64,000 nucleotides of DNA from contig NC_045132.1 in the NCBI RefSeq assembly GCF_007655135.1, forward strand, positions 18,304,534 through 18,368,533, read 5' to 3'. The translations under genes and the position numbers were made by a program. Each line of letters opens with the position of its first letter. Positions within the stretch are counted from its first letter, which is position 1. Shown in pieces: positions 12,010 to 24,400 of the stretch. The notes under the pieces were generated by a model, which made no database searches, had not been told where the DNA came from, and saw only the letters and a list, made by a program, of their open reading frames with translations. The DNA is from Punica granatum (lineage: Eukaryota; Streptophyta; Magnoliopsida; Myrtales; Lythraceae).

Positions 12010-12636
12010 TGTTGGAGAAAAATTGGGGAGTGTGAGAGGACAAAATGTCCCACATCGGTTGAAAGGAAAATATGGGAAAAGTTTATAAAAGACAAAGGCC
12101 CAATAACCCATTGACTTAAGTTTTTGGGTTGCATATGGGCTCGAGATCGAATTAGGCCCATATTTTATTTAAAAATTTATCCAACAAATGGGCTCGAGTC
12201 CGAATTAGGTCCATTTTATTTAAAAATTTATCCAACTGGTATCATAGCTCTTGGTTATAATCCTGGATGTGTAGGGCGGCTTCGTGCCGTGAGGTGCGCA
12301 TAAAGTGCATGTATGCGCGGGTCCGTGTGACCTGTAGGCTCGAGTGTAAGCGTAACGTGCGCCTCGAGCAAACACCCGTTGTGTCCGATGTCGGGACATC
12401 AAAGTGAGGGCGGGTGTGATTAAGTCGTGTGGTCTCATCGATTGATTAAGGTCACGTGTCTCTCGTGTAAGACGACACGATACCACGTGAGGGCGGGATG
12501 TTGGAGAAAAAATTAGAGAGTGTGAGAGGATAAAATGTCCCACACCGGTTGAAAGGAACCCATTGGCTTAAGCTTTTGGATTGCATATGGGCTCAAGTCC
12601 GAATTAGGCACATTTTATTTAAAAATTTATCCAACA
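12010..12636 (+). mobile_element. TRIM / Cassandra-like miniature LTR element
   Basis: Left LTR 12010-12236 begins TGTTGGAGAAAAATTGGGG, contains AATGTCCCACATCGGTTG and ends near TTTATCCAAC. The primer-binding site TGGTATCATAGCTC (12237-12250) resembles an initiator-methionine tRNA complement with one mismatch. A short non-coding middle is followed by a purine tract (GTGAGGGCGGGA) and the right LTR 12499-12636, also starting TGTTGGAG and ending ATCCAACA. There is no coding region, as expected for TRIMs. The GTCCCACATCGG core is shared with Cassandra-type LTRs; I did not find the full 5S-like promoter. The left LTR carries a duplication of its last 50 bp or so. The element sits in the last MSH5-pseudogene intron. 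Confidence 0.75.
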
Positions 12637-12680
12637 AGCCAATGGATTGCTGAGCCTTTATCTTTTATAAACTTTTCTCA

Positions 12681-13241
12681 TATTTTTTCTTCCATTGGCT
12701 TAAGCCAGAAAGGAACTGTCCCTGTTAATTCTTTCAAACTCCCACTCTCTTAGTGTTTCTTTCAATCACTCACACACACATGTCTGCAGCACAAAGAATC
12801 TGCATATATTTTTTCTTCCATTGGCTTAAGCCATAAAGGAACTGTCCCTGTTAATTCTTTCAAACTCCCACTCTCTTAGGGTGTGTTTGTTTTTAAAAAA
12901 AATTTTAACTCAACTCAACTCAACTCAACTCCACTTATCTTCAATTCAACAATACAATCATTACTTTTTTAAATTTTTTAATTTTTTAATCATTTAATTC
13001 AATTTTTAATATTAAATTCTCTTAACTATTTATTACTTTTTCACAATTTAACAACACAATCATTACTTTCTCTCAACTATTCATTATTTTTTCACATTTT
13101 TTTCTCATAATTCAACAATAAAATCATTATAAATCAATTAAAACCAAAACTCAATTCAACTCAACTCTAAATCCAAACGCACTCTTAGTGTTTCTTTCAA
13201 TCACTCACACACACATGTCTGCAGCACAAAGAATCTGCAGT
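12681..13241. repeat. Tandem duplication of a 126-bp unit, second copy split by a MITE
   Basis: The unit starting TATTTTTTCTTCCATTGGC occurs at 12681-12806 and again from 12807. The second copy runs to 12878, is interrupted by the MITE at 12879-13184, and resumes at 13185 (TTAGTGTTTCTTTC) up to the GCACAAAGAATCTGCAG block. Part of the unit resembles the end of the copia LTR fragment that follows. Confidence 0.8.
12879..13184. mobile_element. PIF/Harbinger-like (Tourist-type) MITE, 306 bp, TSD TTA
   Basis: Ends GGGTGTGTTTGT and, in inverse, GAGTGCGTTTGG are imperfect terminal inverted repeats. The element is flanked by TTA at 12876-12878 and 13185-13187. The uninterrupted first copy of the surrounding duplication has a single TTA, confirming a 3-bp target duplication. 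The interior is AT-rich with ACTCAACTCAACTC and TTCAATTCAAC motifs and no ORF. A related copy lies at about 25838-26113. Confidence 0.88.
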
Positions 13242-13390
13242 TCAAAAACTGAACAGAGGGAGAGAAGAACAAAGGATGAAACTGAGAAAGAAAGAAAAAG
13301 AACTTCATTAACTGTCACCACACAATACATCATTGACCCTTTCCTACATATATAGACACAAAACAACTGCTAAGTAACTGCTCCTGCACA
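13236..13390 (-). repeat. Copia LTR fragment, inverted relative to the 1472-1830 LTR
   Basis: The reverse complement contains GAGCAGTTACTTAGCAG, TATATATGTAGGAAAGGGTC and GGTGACAGTTAATGAA, matching 1672-1740 with few changes. It lies in the last MSH5-pseudogene intron. No internal copia domains are beside it, so it may be a solo or truncated LTR. Confidence 0.75.
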
Positions 13391-14127
13391 CGTCTAACAA
13401 TCCTTAAATAGCTACAAAGTCCCTATAAGCAGAGTAATTGCAACTTAAGGACCTAACTGCAAATTAATAAAACTGCTTAGCAAATAGAGAAACTACAGAC
13501 GTTTAATAAAGACACAGCAGCTCTGAGACAACATCCAACACTTACTAAAATATGGAACTAAAGCGCATTGTGTATATGGTTTAAAATGTAATGAATGTGG
13601 TCTTTGAGCGTACAGTTTGGAAAAGATGGAATTTCTCAGTAAGGCTTCTTTATTGTATAAAAGATGGTGCAAATAAGATGGAATATGAAGTGACCCTGTA
13701 TTCATTTCATTTTTGGCATTTGTGGAGTATTCGGTTTCTAAGCTTGCTCCTAGACTTGTATATTCCTGGCTGTCACGCATTTCATTGCTGCATCTCTTCT
13801 GGATCAGTGGTTTCCTCAAAAAGTTAATTTGATGCTTTGCTTGTGCAGGTGTTCCGAAGGAAGTGATTGACAGAGCTGCATCGATTTTAGGTAGCCCTGG
13901 GAACAATCAGACATTGATCAAATGCACAATGAGAGAATATTAGCTCAAGGTCAGCAATACAAGGTAATTGTTGTAATAAGACACGCGTGAGTGTGATACA
14001 TAATTCCCCCGTGTTGAAAATGATCCGACTTCTGAGTTTTATGCAGAATGCATTGGAGAAGATGCTGGCATTCGATACAATTCGTGGTGACCTCAGAAGC
14101 TTCTTTGAGGAAATATTACCATCATAA

Positions 14128-14491
14128 TATCTGAGGCATGAAGTAACTTCTCTTTGGCAACAGTATACGTTCTGCTCTGGAGATTCGTATGTGTATTTGT
14201 CGAGGATTAAATGATGGATATACTACTCCTGGCTGGTGTAGGGGACTAGTACCAGCCGCTTCCAGTGATTGTTAGATATTTTCTTTCATTCTTCCTCTTA
14301 GAAGAAAATAAGGAAGCTTTGCCTTTTCTGGGAAGTTGGGAAGTACGGCATTTAATTAGATCGGACACAGCGCACAGATCTAGGAATGTTTAGTGCATGA
14401 ACTTCAGTAAGAACGACATTTATTGAGTTTTGTATCTCCACTTTACAACAACACAATCTTAGACGTGATGAGTAGTAATCTGTTGCTTAAC
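14128..14491. other. Spacer between MSH5 pseudogene and GDSL lipase 3' end
   Basis: No coding signal recognised. It likely contains the convergent 3' flanks of the MSH5 pseudogene (plus) and the lipase gene (minus). Confidence 0.5.
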
Positions 14492-15987
14492 TTAAAGGGC
14501 AATTAGCTGCCGTACGTTTACTGGGGAAGTGTACTGTGGAGGGCCATCAAAGACATTGTCTATGAACCGTCGGCTGGCTGCTTCAGTGGGATGGTATAGA
14601 TCCCAGAACAAGTGGTCTGTCCTGTTGGAGCAATGCGTTGAAGTTGGCAGGCACGGGAATTGGGCATTCAGGTTGCCGAGCCCACAACAGGCCGTTTTCA
14701 CCTCCTTAAACCCTGAAAGACCAAGAGTGAGAAACTCACCGGCATTCTTAAAGTATAAAAAATGATGACGAAAGTAAAAAAGCTTGGCATTTGGCTAAGG
14801 AAAGGACGCCGTACCATTAGAAGCAGGGTCTTGGATGAAACCATGTATGAGAGGATAAGTGTGGCTGTAGGAGTAGCTCATGTCTTTCAGCTCCGACTTC
14901 AGCTCCTTTGACATTGATTCCAGTGCCTCGTTGTACATGACGGTCCAGGTATTCGTGTCCTCCCTGCAGCCTCTGGTCTCGTTCTGAATCCTCTGCGCTG
15001 GGCAGCACCCGACCGGAGGCAGTCCCACCACCATAAATTTACGTGCGCCGTGAGTATGTAGTATCTGCTCAGAATAAAGTCCATCAATGTGTAGTCCAGC
15101 TATCATGTGTCTAGTAGCTTCATGCATTATTGGCGATATCATGTACCTTTAACTTGGCTTTGAGCAAGGTGGTCATCTGGTTGACGTACTTTTTTGGGGG
15201 TATATTTTGATTGATGGATCGGGAGTAGGCAAGGATGTCGTTGCTTCCGATCACAATGAAGAACAGAGACTTCGATAGATGCTTCTGAGCATGGGCAGAT
15301 CCTAGTTGCTTCGTAAGGTGATCATGCACCTTTAGGTAGTATTCCACTTGCTGCCACAGAGGTATTGATTGCGTCTGCAAATGATAGTTTTACCAAAATG
15401 TTTGAATAGGCTTTGATTACGTTACACTAGTAGTGTGGCATTTATATATATTTTCGATCGTGCAATTGTAAGATTGATCATAGAAGACGTTTTCCGTACA
15501 TTAAGTGGATTTGACGTGGTATTGAAGATTGCTGCCCCACCAGAAGCGAAACTGACACCCCAAAGGTATGATGTACTCGAGTCTGAGTCGATAGATAGGT
15601 AAGGCGGAGGACTCGGCAACCCCACCTTCTCAGCTGTTGCATTACACGCCATTTCACATGAATATGTATGTCCATGTACGCGTCTGTAGAATACATGGAG
15701 CTATGCTAGCTGATGGAATTTTCAGTTGAGAGCATACCTAGCAAATCGACGATGTTCTTGCCATTGCTAAACCTTCCAGTCGCTTTCCGGCTGGGGAAAT
15801 CGATTCCGTTGTGCGGGAAATTTGCTTTTGCTAATGAAAGCGGGAGGTAGTTGTTGTTCCCAACATCGACGAAAGAGTCCCCGAACACGAAAATCGCGGG
15901 CAGCATCTGCCCGTGCGAGCCACTAGACTGCAGAATGAGAAAGACTAATACAAACAGAATCACACTTCTATAAACAAACTCAGCCAT
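14492..15987 (-). CDS. GDSL (SGNH) esterase/lipase, secreted
   Basis: Five exons on the minus strand: 15987-15738, 15633-15500, 15374-15147, 15064-14815 and 14712-14492. All have GT-AG borders and matching phases, and total 1083 nt (360 aa), a normal family length. Residues 1-27 form a hydrophobic signal peptide (SVILFVLVFLILQSS). Block I is FVFGDSFVDVGNN with the nucleophilic Ser, block II has the Gly in SFASGGA, block III has GSNDI with the oxyanion Asn, and block V has DHLFWDLYHPTE with the catalytic Asp and His. A Cys-rich TACCGLG and PCLPTSTHC precede block V. Known relatives hydrolyse acyl or acetyl esters in the apoplast; the substrate here is unknown. The first ATG fits the signal peptide. 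The exon 2 acceptor at 15634 was chosen because it alone keeps frame into AEKVGLPSPPPY. Confidence 0.92.
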
Positions 15988-18421
15988 CTTGCTCTTTGCC
16001 TCTCAGAAGATGAAGACTGACTGATCAATATCTTGGGACGAAATTGATGAAGTAGTAATGAGAGGAGACGTCTTATAATTAAGAAGGCAATGTAGTGCGA
16101 AAAGGGGACAACTATTCTAGGGGATTTTTTTTTTTCTCTATAGTGTGTAGTGGTGGCGTAGTGGGTTTTTTTTTTGAATATCTATTTCCCTCCCAAATCA
16201 TTTGCCTCTGTATGCATCAATCCCGTATAGCAGGTCGATGAATATCTTCTGGTCGTGTATAATATAAAAGTCCTACTTTGATGTTTTATGATGAAAGCAA
16301 TATCTTCTGGTCTTTCGTGAAATTAATGGAACGCATGTATGCGTATATTCTGCCTCAAGTTGAAGCGCGTGACAGTAATATAAGGTTGCTTTTGACGCAT
16401 TGTTATTTGAGATTACTGATAATTTAGATTTCCACTGAGATAGATTCTCGCTTTTAAAATTACCGGTAATGCTCACGTAATGTAGATAGACACTCCTAGT
16501 TGGATTACTTTAAGCATCCAAATTATCAGTAATACGCATTAACCAAACATGATGATAACCCAGGGAATTTAGAATCACGCTCGCAATAATCCAGATGGAC
16601 TACCTCATACCAAATACCAAATGCCTTCAAGATCCCTCATGAATTAATTATTTAATTTTGCCACCAAATATGGGATTACACGTACAAAAAGTCTTCTTTG
16701 AGAGAGGGGGGTCTTCTTAAAAGAAGATTGGAACATGTGGGGGCTCACAGCCCCGACTCTCCTGGAGGTGTTAGATAAATATATTCACTGCCCAATACAA
16801 TATGTTGCCATGTTAAGTTAAGGACATGCAATTTGTCAATTGCAATTATTTCCCCTTTAATTATAGTGCACGTTTCTCATAATTAATTCATTCCGCCTTA
16901 GTTAAGCTTTTACAGTTACGAATTGATTGATTCGAATTCGCGCTGACAGACAATTCCATGGCATTAGTCCTCTGCACGTCACCTTCTAATCTATATATTA
17001 ATATAAATGGAATCATTTTACTGAGCTGGATTGGGTCGATAATGCGAAATGCCTCTAGCTTACCCACACGAACACTTATCCACACAAAACAGAACATTGA
17101 AATCACGGAAAGTAAGAGACACATAGATGTACTGTGTACATGTAATGTTTAAATGATTCGTTATATAGTCAGATTAAACCATAATTATGTGAAGAAGATT
17201 TTTTTTTTTGGGGGGGGGGGGGGGGGGAAGGGAATTAAGAGAGAGAGAGAGAAGTTTGAGAGGTGGGAGTTATGAAAGAGAGGACAAAAGAAAAAAAGAA
17301 AGAAATTTTTTAATTAAAAGAATCAAAGAAATGAAAATAAAAATAAAAAGTATGAAATTAGTTTGGAAGGACGAAATTGATGGCAACATGCATTTCCGTT
17401 CAAGACTAACGGTTGACTGGATGAAGGAACTCAATTGATGTTGCAAAGTACCCAAATGATGTTACAAAGAATCTAGCTGATGTTACGAAGGATCAAGGTG
17501 ATGTAGTTTTCGCGTGAGAGACACGATTGATGTAATTTGTCCATTTCGGGGACGAAATTGATATTTAACTCGAGTTTTGGGTATTGGTTTATATTGTTTT
17601 AAGGACGTACTATTCAAAATATCCACGCTCAAGGAATAAATACAGTACTCTATTTCTGCGAGGCCTTCAAAGAAAGCGTGCTGCTACAAGGGGCCCTATG
17701 CTCGTAATTCGTCGAGCTCTATGATTCCTTGGCCTTTTGGGTATCGATATATATTTTATGTCGTGAGCAAGGGGAAACTAGTATGGAGCTATAATAGACC
17801 ATGTTGCTCGTTGGACATGACCCGCAATCCTAAGACTGGTTACGGGTCATTTGAAATGCATCCCCTGCAGTTTCAGTCGAAAACAAAATGTGTGCATCAG
17901 AAAACTTCATTTTGCACCTTAGAGTTTGACGGGACCATTTAGCATTCATTCAGTTTGCATCAATAAGATGGATCCTGAAGACTCAGTTCTCAGCTCCACT
18001 TTATGCCACAGTGGTATCGCCATTCAATGGAGATACTGCAAGCCTAGGCATTGCGGTTGCTGGGGAAGATGAAGAGCTTCGGAGTCGGATCTCATGGGTA
18101 TGAGTCGGTAAGTTGTTTAGCCGCTCCGCTTGAAGGACCGAAAACAACGAAGCAAACATCAGTCTACAAAAGTAATGAGGCCTTTTATTAATCCATAGAT
18201 TTGATGAATATGAATACAAGCAAAAACTGTAACGACAAGAAAAACTGCACTGTGTAAATAAATATTATGACAAACTCACATAAATATTTCCCCGATTAAT
18301 GCCGCGTTTCTCTGTACATTTGCTAACCATCCACAAGAAAAAACAAAGAACATATGCAGATCGACTAGTTTAAGAATCTTGAGAACATTTTCACCAGCCG
18401 GATATTCAAACCTTGATCGCT
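15988..18421. other. Intergenic region between the lipase and 5-phosphatase genes
   Basis: No gene recognised. It contains a long T/G homopolymer run at about 17200-17227, a GA-rich stretch (17238-17300), and a repeat block at about 17370-17569 made of modules like GATGTTACAAAG, ending GACGAAATTGATATTTAACTC. That end is the inverse of the terminus at about 5739. The right part (about 18000-18421) is probably the 5-phosphatase 3' flank or UTR. Confidence 0.5.
16067..16082 (-). promoter_or_regulatory. Possible core promoter of the GDSL lipase gene
   Basis: About 85-95 bases upstream of the lipase ATG on the minus strand is an AT-rich AATTATAAG followed by GACGTC, an ACGT-core motif of the kind bound by bZIP proteins. 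Placement fits a TATA region plus leader, but such short motifs occur by chance. Confidence 0.3.
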
Positions 18422-21400
18422 TCATGGACTATGCAAATTCCTCAAGTGTTCCACCACCTCGTAGGAATCGCTAAGCCGCTGTATATCAGAGCGCTGGAGG
18501 ATCTGAGCCTGCCTCTTTGAGTCCGGTGTTGGCTTGACTACGACCTGCTTCGTTCTTGATGTGGAGCAGTGGCGGACCCGGACTCGGTGGGACTTTGTTC
18601 GAGTCATGTAAGTCCCGCCCACCCGAATCACCAGTATGACTTCCTTGTCTCGGGTGTCCTCACACCAACCATTCTGCGGGACCCCATCGACAAACTCCTC
18701 CAAGGTCTGGAACTTCTCGTGACGCACCAACACCTCGACTGTGTGATCGGGTTCGATCGTGCCCGAAACAGGACTCACCTGGTTTGACAACCAATTCAAA
18801 TTATTACCGGGCATTTGCCAGTGTGTGAGAAAAGTTCATCTGAATCTTGTTTTCAAAGCTATTTTCAAAAAAGCATTGTTGAATTGCACTGCTTTTCATA
18901 TTAAAGTCATCTATGCACTCGCAAACGCAAACTGATGGCTCTCTATAAGATCTAATAGACATTATCAGACTGATTGTCAATCTAACGAAGAAAGCATAAA
19001 TTGAGTTGAGCCATATATACAAAGCAAGAAAACACAATTACCTCGAGCCATGGTGGAAACCCAAAAGAACCCCTCGGATGATGACCTGCTGCTTGGCAGT
19101 CCTCCTTAATCACAGCGACACCATCACAAATTATCTGAAACAGAGCGATATCCTTCCTCGATTTGTTTGTGATGCGCAGGATGGACGTGTCTTCATTTTG
19201 AATGATTATGTTGTTGGTACTGACTATGGTTTCCGGGATCTCAAACAGCCGATCAAGCAAAGAGTTGAATTTTCCATTAGACGTGATAACCTCCCCAAAC
19301 TCTTGTCTCCTCACTGATTCATCGATTCGAGCAATATCCACACTGAATGTGCAGCGGACAGGCTTGTGATCGCTGTCAGTCACATCCATGCAAGCCTCAT
19401 ACCTTTCAAACACGAGATATCAAACTCCAGGGATTAAATTTGAAAATCGTTCAACGTGGATAATTTGGCAGTCATAATGAGTTACAGTAAAAAATGACAA
19501 GCAGCCAAAAGAGGTTCCAACAGTTGCAGAGCAGTTTGATCGAGAGGGAATAATGCTCTAAGAATAAGCAATAATCTCTGCAAATTTTCAGTGGCAAATA
19601 AAGAGAAGAAAAAAATTACATTCTTATGCCATTTTCATGTCCATTTGAACCTTAGCAGATATAAGCACCCGATTATGCTTTGTACACTCCCAGGTTGCAA
19701 AGGGACCATACAAAAACAGAGCATAGTAGAAGGGAATTGCAGAGTGAAGGGAAATCAGAAGGAAAGTTGCTGAGAAATTAGATGGAAAGCGCTTTTATTC
19801 GATTCATCAAAGACCAATGATCAAATATTACACTTTTTATAAGCACAAGGGAGGTACAAAGGAAATATTACAAAGCAGGATTCCACAAAGAATAATTATC
19901 TGAAAAACTGGAACTAGTGCAAACCTTAGGGTATTCCTAAATACTGAGATTGCACAGACAATGTCTAACTGAAATATTAGGAACAGCAGTTTGTATTTTG
20001 TAGGGAAAAGGTTTCTATGATATATGCAATGATAAAGTTGGCATAAGCAATTTAACTCGAGTACAGGAAAACTTACTCCGTTACTGAAGCAGCCACAGGA
20101 CAATCTAGACTGCAGTCATTCAGCAGAAGTGAGCGGCTATCACGGTACAGAATTCTGTCACACCAAGCGGGAATTCTCTTCTTTTCACCAGAATCATACC
20201 CTGAAAAGGCAACAGGAAAAATTAAAAAAGATAAAAGGGTTGGTCCAAGTTCTAAAGCAACCTGACACATCGGCTCTTGTGAGAAATGATTCCTAGGAAT
20301 CACAAGTAGTAATTCAGTGGCAGTCGTCCCATTGGACCTAAACCATACAAAGCATCGTAGAAGGACTATCATGCTGAGGCAACAGCTCCTACAATGTTAT
20401 GGTAAAGGAATGGAATTGCTATATGAAACTGCCCAGTTTTAAGTTCTGAATCCAATCCCATCTTCAAAATTTGCAAGATAAACTACCCGCTAATCCAGCC
20501 AAGTGCCGTTCAAACTTGTAGGTAGGAGGAAATTTTATAATAGCTTCCCGCATTCCTTGAAAGACATTTCCCGCTTCCATCTCTCCTCGGAGCTGATCCT
20601 TCTCTCTGAGCCAGTCGAAACATCTTTGGGAAATGAAATCTCTTGCTTCATCATATGATATCCCATCAAGCCGATAATTAAAATCTCCAAAAAATATAAC
20701 CATGTCTGCCTCGGACAACTCTGGCAGTCCCTCAACTGACTGCGCCCCAATTACCTGTCCAAGAATTGGTGGTGAATCACAAAGACTGAGACAGGGCATA
20801 CTTTAACTAAAGTTATAGACTACACGTTGACCACTAAACTATGGTTTCATGTGTTCAACAGGAGTTCAACGAACTCTACCAGAGTGGATGCTGAATAAAT
20901 TTAAGAAGAATGTAACCAGTTCAAAGCAAGAGGCGGTTTGTTCACAGAAAGATTCAGCCTTACTGTCTGAGCACGACCGTCCAGTCAATGGATTAAATTT
21001 ATTTCTGAGAACCATAATTGTCAGGCATTCAGTTCCTAGACAGACCAGCAAGGCTGCTACTTTGTTTAAAATCAGGATCCTAACACAAGAAGACCAATAA
21101 TTATGATGAATGTAAAACCATATGAGATATGTATACGTACATTTGCACCACGAATCATTTGCACGGCAGAGGAAGCACCGGCTGCAACAGAAAGGATAAG
21201 AGGCAATCCATGTCTATAAACAAGCCAAGACAAATAAACCGAGCAGGCAATCGAACAAGTCAATAACAGGTTCGGCAGCATACCAGCTACTGCACTGAAG
21301 GAGTTCGAGGGCTTGCTAAATGTCATGGTCCTATATACATGGTCGAAATCGGCATTTCGACGAGTAACTGCTTCGATATGAGCAGCAAAATGGCAATTTA

Positions 21401-24400
21401 TAAAGCAAATGATCCGATCATAAACTCTGATCCTCAAACCGACAGCTCCCTGTTTGTAATCATTTCCAGCCGTGTCAAGAAGAGAAAACCAAAATGAAAA
21501 AAACAAAAAGGACAACACAATAAAAATAAGTGGAGAGACAAATCTGCTCAACGGCATACAAACCAATAAGAGATGGCTATTTTGCATATCTAGATCTAGT
21601 GCACCCAAATTAGTTATCTTATCAATTTATTTTGAATAAGCAGACTGGGCTATAAAGTATGCTGATGGAAAATAGAGGCTGGTACTTCTGCTAATCACTT
21701 GTCCCACATATTTCTGTTATAATCTAGCAAGATATGTCCAACAATGTGACAAGTTCTCCGACATAATTATCTAAAGCCCAAAAATACCAACTTATTTTGA
21801 TGGGGAATTATCTTCAAAATAGCAAACTATTTAGATAGTTAAAAAAAATTATGCTTCGGTTGGGGGTAATTTGCAATTACTACAAAAATCATGCTTTATC
21901 TATTGTCGGTGTTTTCCACTTAAATGTCCCATTTGATGATAAATTCAAAAACAAGTTATTGTTAAAGCAGCATTTTAAATGCAAACATCTGCAGAAAGTA
22001 CAAACCACAGATGCAAATATATTTATATACTATTGGGTTTTTTTTATTGGGCTAAGAGATTAAATACCATTTCGTGAACACTTACATTGGCAAATCAACA
22101 GAGAAGCAAAAGGAAGACAAACCTTATTACCAATTGCACGCCCAAAACCACATGGAACTGCTGCAGCATCAGCATCCCCAGCATGGGGTCTAAGACTTTT
22201 TCGCACCCTAACAAATACTTCATACATCAGACATTAGAAACTCCAGAGATAAGCTTACCCAGTGCTAATAACAGTCTTGGTGATATGTAAAGATGTGTAT
22301 CTAAATGGAAACTATAGCCAAAACGTTTTTAGATTCAAATTATCAAATTAAGCATAAAACCTATTTCATTCTGAAATAATTGATTTTACAGGTAAGCGAA
22401 AGAAAGAGTGATTTTATCTCATAATAGACTAAGGAAAGTTGATTTTATCTTATGATACTCTGAGGAAACCTTTTCAGATAACATGTCTTGCAATTTTTCT
22501 TAGCTAAACATACAGCAGACAGGAATAAAGAAGGCATTCAAGAACTCAGCCGCTGATTTAAGAAGAACTTTGAAATACCTACAAACATCCATCAAAACAA
22601 ACATTTAACAAAAATTCACATATATTTACTCACCACACAGCAACCAGTAGGCCAGCGAGCTGTCTAGAACCAATTCGTTCGAAAGTTGACCCTTCATCGA
22701 GTGTTTTGCCAATCATATCGAGCCACCATTGCCCAACAGCACTACCCTCAAGCCCCACCTACATATCCAAGAAAACGATAATACCCTTTTATTACACCAA
22801 ACAATGATCCATGGAACTGCTTGTTGATTTATTTTGCCTATATTACTGAAAAAATTATCATCTATAAATTTGTCAGGAAACTCCCTGCTGAAATTTTAAA
22901 TAGACAGCATCAACAGCTTTCATGTATACAAGTTTAATTTGTTCTTTTGACTTAACGAGAAAGTGGTAGGATTTAAGAATGTCTTGTTGATCTCTGAAGG
23001 GAATAAGAAGATAGACTCTGAATAAAGATCTACTTGAATAGAAACATTCAGATAGGACTGAGATAAAATCATAGTACTTATAAGATCCCATACCGTCTCT
23101 TTAGCTGCAGACATAGCAAGAAAACCAGCACCCATTTCAACCTCTTGAAGCCCAACAACTACTATACCAGCTGCAGATGCTGCAGAACCAAGCCATGCTA
23201 TGAGCGAGTCACGAGAAGCCCTTCCTTGTCCAACATTCCATGTACCTGCCAATACTTTCACATTTTCGATTCTACTGTACAAGAATTCCTTCCCACCCAA
23301 CTCCGTTCCTAACATGCCGTCGAGTGGGCCAGGTGAAGTAACATTCCAACCTCTGATTCCACCATGACTAGCCAAGCTGAAAACATACCCTGCCCCAACA
23401 GTCAATTTCATGACCGGACCGCTGTGAGCTGTCCATGACCCGATCAGATTCCCTTCGAGGTCCAGCACCTGAAGGGTCCCATTTCCATACCCCACCCATA
23501 TGCGAAGCCCTAAAGAACAGAGGCACTGAACTGGAAAAGGACAGTATTGGACATCTTGCAGGCGATTCCCATTCCCATCCCACTGGATAAGTGAGCCACT
23601 TGTACACCCCGTCCAGATCATCCCATCTGCTGTCGACACCAATGCTTCAGTTTTACGATTGTCGTCTCCAAATGCCCCCTTTGTCGCAGCCCTACGAACA
23701 ACATCTGCTGCTCCAATTAGAGCATTGCGCGAGCGCTGAAAGAAGCTAACCGGGGTCTGCACTTTGTCCCTTTTTGCTCCAAAAGGCAAGTCCATGGGAA
23801 GATCCTGAAGTACCACTTCTGCCCGGCTCTCGACTTGACCATCTATATTGAACACACGAAGCAATTCTCTTGTTCTAGCATCCCTGCAGGAAACAACAAA
23901 TGTCTTAAAAATTAGAGTAAAATTGAAGAGTTGGGCGTCCACATGCAGAAACAACCATTATGCTTGTTTGGAAATTCCTGTAAAATTCTTAGAGATGCAT
24001 GAATATGAAAATGTCCCTTTGAACAAATTCCCCTTATATGTCCCACTTCTACAATGAAAGGCCAACTCAAGGGAATTCATCTTATTACAAGCAACTTGGT
24101 GTCAGTCTTAGGGAGTGAAATCACAATTTCAGTCATTAATTATCTGACAAAAATCATAGCGTGTAACATCCTAAGCTTCGTACGTACCAAAGGGCGAACG
24201 AAAAATGACTGCCGCTCCACATTCTTCCTTTGGAATGATCTGATAGCAAGTGCTTTACATCAGCACCTAAACTGTGAGCAAAGCCGTTCGGGTTAACTAG
24301 GTTCCGTGGCTCGATGTACGACCTCTCGAGTGAAGAAACAGCAATGTGCCTCTCCTCCTCAGTCAATAAGAGAGATTTCTCGATGGCCTCCCATGGCCAT

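Larger units (their letters stand above)
7964..14127 (+). pseudogene. MSH5: MSH5 (meiotic MutS homologue) pseudogene, C-terminal half
   Basis: Nineteen exon-like blocks follow the plant MSH5 exon order. They start at VIGFIDERRTKEKGYEP (7964-8041) and run through LDELRQIYEELPEFLEQ (8197-8247), the Walker A GPNYSGKSIYIKQ (9840-9905), [14 protein letters not shown] (10314-10390), CLLDEFGKGTL (Walker B, from 10793), CTHLTELLDES (11280-11333), VPKEVIDRAA (13849-13963) and the final GDLRSFFEEILPS (14047-14127). Breaks: TGA 8886-8888, a one-base insertion near 9264, TAA 9576-9578, TAG 9709-9711, a phase error at the exon starting 9840, TAA 11653-11655, and an indel near 13905. The N-terminal half is missing. 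Most splice borders are intact, so it is a decayed genomic copy. Functional MSH5 pairs with MSH4 to stabilise meiotic crossovers. Confidence 0.88.

Noticed and set aside
12220..12543. 107-codon minus-strand frame
   Set aside because: It spans the internal part and right LTR of the TRIM element, which has no coding capacity.
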